Shown piece by piece: positions 6,804-6,891 of a stretch of 6,891 nucleotides of DNA. The notes under the pieces were generated by a model. The model made no database searches and was not told the DNA's origin. It worked only from the letters and a program-made list of their open reading frames with translations. The stretch comes from an uncultured Collinsella sp. (lineage in GTDB: Bacteria > Actinomycetota > Coriobacteriia > Coriobacteriales > Coriobacteriaceae), in assembly GCA_905198825.1 (NCBI GenBank), contig CAJKEF010000060.1, positions 1 through 6,891 of the forward strand. The letters run 5' to 3'. Position numbers and translations under genes: made by a program. Position 1 is the first letter of the stretch; every line of letters begins with the position of its first letter.

Positions 6804-6840
6804 AGGGCTGCATTGCCGATTTATCCGACAATGCAGCCCT
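6804..6840 (-). terminator. Strong hairpin after the upstream gene, terminator-like
   Basis: Arms 6804-6815 and 6829-6840 pair perfectly over 12 bp, and on the minus-strand RNA the stem extends by a G-U and two G-C pairs to leave a 7-nt loop. It starts 15 bp after the stop of the upstream gene. Only a short UU follows, so termination may be partial, letting some transcription pass into the esterase operon. Confidence 0.55.
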
Positions 6841-6855
6841 GGTCATCAACCCGAG

Positions 6856-6891
6856 TTAGGAACGGATAACCTTGTCGACGTTCTGGAGCTG
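6856..6891 (-). CDS. C-terminal end of an unidentified upstream gene
   Basis: Reading from the right edge on the minus strand gives QLQNVDKVIRS and then TAA at 6856-6858. The open frame to the edge and the strong hairpin 15 bp later suggest a real gene end, but eleven residues do not identify it. A transporter or regulator would be expected at this place in such a locus; nothing seen here proves that. Confidence 0.4.
   Translation of the reverse strand, partial: QLQNVDKVIRS

Overview
The window is a GC-rich bacterial segment (near 60% by eye) in which every supported gene lies on the minus strand, so transcription runs from high to low coordinates. GC richness, a GTG start, tight gene packing and an 8-Cys GltD-like flavoprotein would suit a gut actinobacterium of the Coriobacteriia (Collinsella-like). 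That placement is inference; no rRNA or marker gene is present to confirm it.

The core (about 789-6751) is a locus for breaking down decorated pectic oligosaccharides. Read in transcription order: the last 11 codons of an unidentified upstream gene and a strong hairpin; a stand-alone alpha/beta-hydrolase esterase (5942-6751); a 721-residue fusion of a CE8 pectin methylesterase to a second alpha/beta-hydrolase esterase (3780-5945), joined to the first gene by an ATGA overlap; an SGNH/GDSL esterase of the rhamnogalacturonan-acetylesterase type (3042-3710); a short regulatory gap; a GH105 unsaturated rhamnogalacturonyl/uronyl hydrolase gene (1696-2934) broken by an in-frame amber codon; and a TIM-barrel sugar-phosphate isomerase/epimerase (about 789-1703) overlapping its 3' end. 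None of the protein starts looks like a signal peptide, so the set should act in the cytoplasm on imported oligosaccharides. The esterases would remove methyl and acetyl groups, GH105 would release the terminal unsaturated uronic acid, and the isomerase may process a product.

The 107-bp gap 2935-3041 holds two copies of a LacI-type operator-like palindrome whose centres are 41 bp apart. One lies in the spacer of a plausible promoter for GH105; the other is the centre of a 34-bp near-perfect palindrome just after the SGNH stop. The left end (1-686) is the N-terminal part of a GltD/NfnB-like iron-sulfur flavoprotein, separated by a hairpin-containing gap and probably outside the pectin unit.

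The points most worth a second look are the amber codon two codons before the predicted catalytic Asp of GH105, the paired operators with the long palindrome, and the unsecreted methylesterase-esterase fusion.
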